Below the pieces are notes generated by a model. That model ran no database searches. It was not told the origin of the DNA and saw only the letters and a list, made by a program, of their open reading frames with translations. From Planctomycetota bacterium (lineage in GTDB: Bacteria; Planctomycetota; Planctomycetia; Planctomycetales; Planctomycetaceae), in NCBI GenBank assembly GCA_003388505.1, contig QQVO01000032.1, positions 62,001 to 126,000 on the forward strand: a DNA stretch of 64,000 nt, given 5' to 3'. Position 1 is the first letter of the stretch. Every line of letters starts with the position of its first letter. This document shows, one piece after another, positions 60,100 to 64,000 of the stretch. A program made the position numbers and the translations under genes.

Positions 60100-60885
60100 A
60101 TGCAGTGCCATGAAGTTGACTATCAGATTCACGGCGACGACATCCAGCTCGTCGAAATCGAACTCGATCCGGGCGAATCGGTCGTCGCCGAAGCCGGGGC
60201 CATGAACTACATGGAGGACGGGATCACCTTCGAAGCCCGCATGGGCGACGGGTCGGAACCGGACCAGGGGTTCTTCGGTAAGGTGTTCTCGGCGGGAAAA
60301 CGGGCGCTCACCGGCGAGTCGCTCTTCATGACGCATTTCACCAATCAGGGGGTCGGAAAGCGGAAGGTGGCTTTCGCAGCGCCCTATCCCGGTAAGATTC
60401 TTCCGCTCGACATGGCGAAGATCGGCGGCACCCTGACCTGCCAGAAAGACGCCTTCCTCTGCGCCGCACTCGGGACGAAGATCAGCATCGCGTTCCAGAA
60501 GAAACTCGGCGCGGGCCTGTTCGGCGGCGAGGGCTTCATCCTGCAACGGCTGCAGGGCGACGGCAAGGCCTTCATCCACGCCGGCGGGACAATCATCAAG
60601 AAGCAGCTCCAGGGGGAAACGCTCCGCGTCGACACCGGCTGCCTCGTCGCCTTCACCGACGGCATCGACTACGACATCCAACGGGCCGGCAACCTCAAGT
60701 CGATGTTCCTCGGCGGCGAGGGATTGTTTCTCGCCACCCTCAGCGGCCACGGCACCGTCCTGCTGCAGTCGCTCCCGTTCTCCCGCCTTGCGGACCGCGT
60801 CCTGGCCAACGCCCCCTCAGCCGGCGGAGCGAGAAAGGGTGAAGGCTCCCTGCTCGGCGGCGTGATGGACGTGTTCAGCGATTGA
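60100..60885 (+). CDS. AIM24-family beta-rich protein
   Basis: A 261-residue protein built of short beta strands with repeated Gly-rich turns: [96 protein letters not shown] and a terminal [21 protein letters not shown]. This matches the AIM24/TIGR00266 family of trp-RNA-binding-attenuation-like double-psi folds. The biochemical role in bacteria is unknown. Full length. Its 3' end has a decayed second copy at 61650-61828, on the far side of the next gene. Confidence 0.85.
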   Translation: MQCHEVDYQIHGDDIQLVEIELDPGESVVAEAGAMNYMEDGITFEARMGDGSEPDQGFFGKVFSAGKRALTGESLFMTHFTNQGVGKRKVAFAAPYPGKILPLDMAKIGGTLTCQKDAFLCAALGTKISIAFQKKLGAGLFGGEGFILQRLQGDGKAFIHAGGTIIKKQLQGETLRVDTGCLVAFTDGIDYDIQRAGNLKSMFLGGEGLFLATLSGHGTVLLQSLPFSRLADRVLANAPSAGGARKGEGSLLGGVMDVFSD

Positions 60886-60936
60886 TGTTGGATCCCCAAA
60901 CCACGAGTGACGGTTGCACTCAAGGAGAATGAATCG

Positions 60937-61530
60937 GTGGCCCGGTCGAGCATCATGGGAGGCGTCGTCGCGACGACGATCGGACTGTCGTTCGCGACCG
61001 CCGGGTACGTCGTCGCGTTTTACGTCGGTTGGCCCATTGTTGAAAACGCCCAGGCAAGCCAAAACTGGCCTGTCGCGTCTGGTGCTGTCACCGACTCGCG
61101 TGTAACCACCTCGCAGAGTGACGAAAGCACGTTGTATCGTGCCGAAGTCTTGTACAGCTACGAGGTCGACGGACGGGAATACAGCAGTGATGTCGTCTGG
61201 TTCGGAGGGAACTCAAGCACCTCGCGTCGTTCCGGTCCCGCAGAGACGGTCGCCCGTTACCCCGTCGGCGCTGAAGTGAAAGTGCATTACAACCCCGCTG
61301 ATCCGGCCGTCGCTGTCCTCGAACCAGGTGCGTATTTCAGCACCTATTCGTTGTTCGGCACCGGACTGCTGTGCCTGACAATCGGCATCCTGCTGCTGTT
61401 CTGGATCGTGAAAAATGCACTGCAGAGAAAGCTGATTTTCCGATACGCGGCGTTGGATGCGGAAGAGTCGTACGACGATGTCGAATCAGCCCCGGTCGAT
61501 CCTGACGCCGGATTCGGGGAAGATGGATAA
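60937..61530 (+). CDS. DUF3592-family membrane protein
   Basis: A 197-residue protein from the chosen GTG. One transmembrane helix near the N-terminus ([18 protein letters not shown]) and another near the C-terminus ([19 protein letters not shown]) flank a beta domain with [32 protein letters not shown] and [17 protein letters not shown]. This is the DUF3592 layout, where Y-x-V-x-G-x-x-Y and V-x-V-x-Y-x-P are typical. Function unknown. AAGGAG nine nt before the GTG decides the start. It lies between the AIM24 gene and the AIM24 remnant. Confidence 0.82.
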   Translation: MARSSIMGGVVATTIGLSFATAGYVVAFYVGWPIVENAQASQNWPVASGAVTDSRVTTSQSDESTLYRAEVLYSYEVDGREYSSDVVWFGGNSSTSRRSGPAETVARYPVGAEVKVHYNPADPAVAVLEPGAYFSTYSLFGTGLLCLTIGILLLFWIVKNALQRKLIFRYAALDAEESYDDVESAPVDPDAGFGEDG

Positions 61531-61649
61531 CGTTACGGATCATACCCCAGTTTCGGCCTCAGCCAACGATCCGCATCGACACTCGCTGTCTCGTCGCTCT
61601 TGTAGAAAGGATCGACTATGGTATTCAGCGAGCGAGTAGACTCCAGTCA

Positions 61650-61828
61650 ATGCTTCTCGGCGGCGTGGCGCTGTTCTTGGCCGCGCTCAACGTTTGCGGA
61701 ACGGTCCTGCTGTTATCGTTGCCGTTCTCCCGACTGGCGGGCCGCATTCCGAAGGCTTCTCTGCCAGTGAGCCGAGGAAGGGTGAGGACTCCGTCATCGT
61801 CCGTGTGAGGGAAATGTTCAGCGATTGA
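61650..61828 (+). pseudogene. Decayed partial copy of the AIM24 gene 3' end
   Basis: From the ATG at 61650 the sequence runs parallel to 60704-60885: ATGCTTCTCGGCGGCG matches ATGTTCCTCGGCGGCG. CTGCTG...TTCTCCCGxCTxGCGGxCCGC, a following AAGGGTGA and the end TGTTCAGCGATTGATG are shared, while many substitutions and length changes break the frame. A reading from the first ATG gives about 50 residues and stops. It is a tandem-like duplication remnant separated from the intact gene by the DUF3592 gene; similarity ends right where the nuclease gene begins. Confidence 0.75.
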
Positions 61829-62832
61829 TGGCTGCCGAAACGAATAATCTGTTCGTCCGCTTGGGACGATGGGCGTCTCGTCAGGGAGAGAATTTCCTGA
61901 CCGAGGCGTTCGTTGCAACCCTGTCACATCTTGTTGCAAGTGAGCCAAGAGTTGCAGGTCGGCTTCTGGCTGAACTGACCGGTGGCATGCTTGAAATCGA
62001 TACGGATGCAGTTTCTGAGGTCAAAATCAGCACGCAAACGACAACCGACAGCGGCCGTCCCGATATCGAGATCAGAACTTCAGACTGTCTCATCTACGTT
62101 GAAGTCAAAGACGAATCAGGACTCGGAGTCAGGCAATTGGAGCGATATCAGCTTGAATTGAATCGCTCCGGCTTTGCCAGGACCTGCCTTGTTCTGCTGA
62201 CGCGATATCCGATGGATCGAGCTGCAATCTGTGACCAAGTTGTCCAGCGTAGATGGATTCATATCGGGACATTCCTTGAGACACAACTGAAGACCAATGC
62301 GATCAGCGATGCATCCACGTATTTCCTTACGACGCAGTTCGTCGAATTTCTGCAGTTCAAGGGGCTCGCAATGGCCAAAGTCGGGACAATTGAAGCTGAC
62401 GTTGTTCGATCACTGAGAAACCTGTGTGAGATGCTCGCCGAGGCAGCCAGTCGTTTGGACGTTTCATCCAAGCGATCCTTCTACTGGCCTGAGATGTGGA
62501 TGGGGCTCAATCTCGATGGACAGACATTCTCAGTCGGATTCTATATGGAGTCAGCAGACCTGATTGAATTTCTGACGGGAGTCTATTCGGTCGACAGGCA
62601 CGCCGCTCAGTTTGAGGACTTTGGCAAAGTGGTCGCGAGCGAATTGCCCGAATGGACTCAGGGAGACTGGCGATGGAGAAATACTCTCGATCTGTCTGCA
62701 AACGAGGGTGAGTTCTACAAACTGACGGCAGGTGAGCAATTGCAGCGAATTGAAGGGTTCTTGAGCAACTCGCTCCAGACCGCCCGCAGTATCGGCTGCA
62801 AAGACGAATCGAGACCGCCGTCCGCCAATTGA
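61828..62832 (+). CDS. PD-(D/E)XK-like nuclease-fold protein
   Basis: A 334-residue protein. After a helical N-terminus (FVRLGRWASRQGENFLTEAF VATLS) comes the restriction-endonuclease-like core: GRPDIEIRTSDCLIYVEVKDES, in which the aspartate (P-D) and the E-x-K of YVEVKDE give the PD...ExK active site, then GLGVRQLERYQLEL. The C-terminal half (about 190-330) with FYWPEMWMGLNLDGQTFSVG and W-rich strands is not recognised and may bind DNA or a partner. Visibly lower G+C than neighbouring genes and no operon partner, which suggest transfer. The ATG overlaps the TGA of the AIM24 remnant. It may belong to a defence or mobile-element remnant, but that is inference. Confidence 0.75.
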   Translation: MAAETNNLFVRLGRWASRQGENFLTEAFVATLSHLVASEPRVAGRLLAELTGGMLEIDTDAVSEVKISTQTTTDSGRPDIEIRTSDCLIYVEVKDESGLGVRQLERYQLELNRSGFARTCLVLLTRYPMDRAAICDQVVQRRWIHIGTFLETQLKTNAISDASTYFLTTQFVEFLQFKGLAMAKVGTIEADVVRSLRNLCEMLAEAASRLDVSSKRSFYWPEMWMGLNLDGQTFSVGFYMESADLIEFLTGVYSVDRHAAQFEDFGKVVASELPEWTQGDWRWRNTLDLSANEGEFYKLTAGEQLQRIEGFLSNSLQTARSIGCKDESRPPSAN

Positions 62833-62834
62833 CC

Positions 62835-64000
62835 TCAAGACGGCACGTCGTCACCGTAGTCCGGAAACTCCCCCGGCGAATCATCCGGCGGTTCCAGGAA
62901 CCTCCGCAGTGAGCGCTGCAGGTCCTCGCACCGGTCCTCCAGGTCATGACGCGCCTCGGCCACGCCGAAGAGCGTCTCGCAGAAGCGCTCCAGCACCGGC
63001 TCAATCAAGGCCGCCCCGCTCGATCCATCCGGCGTCGACACGACTTCCCGCAGGTTTCCAAAGTCCCGGTTGAGTTGATCGATCAGCGGGCGAACTTCCT
63101 CCGTCTGCCTCAACTCGACCGTCAATTCCGCGAGGCGCGATCCGATGCCGAACAGCCGCATCCCCACCGGGTCGTTCGGTCCGTCGTCCGCAACGTAGCT
63201 GCTCTTCCATACGGAGTCGTCTGCCGCGGCGGACGGGTCTTCCAGTTGCAGCCGCTTTCGTTCTGCCTCCTTCTCGTCCCAGCGGCGGCTGAACTCCTCA
63301 TACTCGCGCTGCTCCGCATCGTACTCCTCGCGCGTGCGGTGGAACGAAAAGGCAAAATCCCAGTCCATGTGTGAGCCGTCCAGATGCCAGAACACCGGCC
63401 CCGGCATGTCGGCCATCATCTGGCACAGCGGACAGTCATGGTCAATCATCGCATCGTGTCCCGACTCCGCCTCCGGCCGCCGGTCGCGTTCGTTCTCAAT
63501 GATGCTCCGCGGCGTGCGGCCTGAAAACTCGGGGTCGGGAGCGTCCAGCCAGTTGTCGCGGACCTGCTCCAGTCGCGGCACTTCGGTTGTCAGAAAATCC
63601 CCCGGACTGAGCTGCGCGAGTCCGCCCGATGTCCGCAGCGTTTCGATCTGCTCCCGGCAAGACCACAGCAATTCCCTGACGAGATCGTAGTACATCACCA
63701 CTTCATGCGTACCGAAGCCGGCGTAACGCCAGGCGTGCGTGTCCCGATCCAGCGTCGGCGGACACTCCCCGGTCTCCGACCACTGATTCGCGCGATCCTG
63801 CATGTCCCCGTCGATGAAGCGGCGCTTGTCGAGCAGCACGTCGCGCGGCGACTTCCCTCGCAAGTCGTCGCGGGACGTCGACAGCCAACGCGCGTGAACA
63901 TCACGAATGCCCTCGACGACCGGTCCGTCGAGTTCACTTTCGCATTGCTGACCAGCCGGGAGATCAGGGAATACTGTGAACGCCTGTGCGGCAACAAACT
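62835..64000 (-). CDS. Unknown protein, 5' end outside the window
   Basis: The frame stays open from the stop at 62835 to the right edge, so at least 388 codons are present. The first residues visible are FVAAQAFTVFPDLPAGQQCE, and a further stretch reads VVEGIRDVHARWLSTSRDDL. The middle has a CPLC pair (DHDCPLCQMMADMPGPVFWH) followed by a strongly charged, coiled-coil-like stretch (DAEQREYEEFSRRWDEKEAE), and the end is acidic. No known catalytic motif is seen. The ATG is not in the window; an internal TTG at 63863 could be mistaken for a start. It converges with the nuclease gene, only 2 nt apart. Confidence 0.6.
   Translation of the reverse strand, partial: FVAAQAFTVFPDLPAGQQCESELDGPVVEGIRDVHARWLSTSRDDLRGKSPRDVLLDKRRFIDGDMQDRANQWSETGECPPTLDRDTHAWRYAGFGTHEVVMYYDLVRELLWSCREQIETLRTSGGLAQLSPGDFLTTEVPRLEQVRDNWLDAPDPEFSGRTPRSIIENERDRRPEAESGHDAMIDHDCPLCQMMADMPGPVFWHLDGSHMDWDFAFSFHRTREEYDAEQREYEEFSRRWDEKEAERKRLQLEDPSAAADDSVWKSSYVADDGPNDPVGMRLFGIGSRLAELTVELRQTEEVRPLIDQLNRDFGNLREVVSTPDGSSGAALIEPVLERFCETLFGVAEARHDLEDRCEDLQRSLRRFLEPPDDSPGEFPDYGDDVPS

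Overview
The window is a gene-dense, high-G+C bacterial chromosome segment, almost certainly from a member of the Planctomycetota. The strongest evidence is the adjacent pair at 19.9-23.9 kb: a c-type-cytochrome protein with the DUF1587/1595/1592/1588/1585 domain string, followed by a Tat-exported DUF1552 protein. Supporting evidence is the large Hanks-type kinase, the FHA-GAF-SpoIIE phosphatase, and intergenic repeats of a kind that is frequent in this phylum. No rRNA, tRNA, CRISPR array, IS element or plasmid/phage module was recognised.

The outstanding region is 1.36-11.85 kb, ten genes all on the minus strand. In transcription order they are: a RING-like treble-clef protein (E3-like), a ThiF/E1-like enzyme, a UBC-fold E2-like protein with an HPN...CL active site, an unknown protein, a 92-aa ubiquitin-like protein ending G-AKSALH, a JAB/JAMM metallopeptidase, an Mpa/ARC-like AAA ATPase, a diverged PafA/Dop-family enzyme, a 67-aa Pup/UBact-like modifier ending R-S-G-Q, and a PafA/Dop-family ligase. 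This is a eukaryote-like E1-E2-E3-Ubl-deubiquitinase set and a pupylation-like set in one collinear locus, sharing a single unfoldase-like ATPase. No 20S proteasome subunit lies in the window, and the ATPase lacks the C-terminal HbYX-type tail used for proteasome docking. Compact intergenic hairpins sit in successive gaps around the Ubl gene.

12.4-19.5 kb: a small lipoprotein, a transmembrane Ser/Thr kinase with a beta-helix-like extracytoplasmic part, a small hypothetical protein, a metallophosphoesterase, and a secretin whose stop codon abuts a bitopic FtsQ/POTRA-like membrane protein. 19.9-35.3 kb: the planctomycete cytochrome/DUF1552 pair, TerC, an acyltransferase-3 protein, a fumarylacetoacetase-family hydrolase, a family-39-like glycosyltransferase, an RND/MMPL transporter, a PIG-L deacetylase, a UbiA prenyltransferase, ClpX and a small membrane protein.

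35.7-45 kb: a conserved hypothetical, KDPG aldolase, a secreted beta-sandwich protein, two TatA paralogs (one only 54 aa), a YjdF/DUF2238-like membrane protein, a His-rich lipoprotein facing a ZIP metal transporter, a YhaM-like OB-HD exoribonuclease and an alkyltransferase-like protein. 45.1-49.7 kb: a forward cluster of VWA protein, LspA, TPR protein, ExbB and two ExbD proteins, with overlapping or near-abutting genes from lspA to the first exbD. 49.9-64 kb: oxidoreductase, aldehyde dehydrogenase, SDR, FHA-GAF-SpoIIE phosphatase, citrate synthase, cysteine desulfurase, a divergent transaldolase/glucosamine-6-phosphate-deaminase-like pair, an AIM24 protein, a DUF3592 protein, a decayed AIM24 3' duplication, a PD-(D/E)XK-like nuclease of lower G+C, and a gene running off the right edge.

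Three families of intergenic palindromic repeats (A, B and C, three copies each) are scattered through the window.
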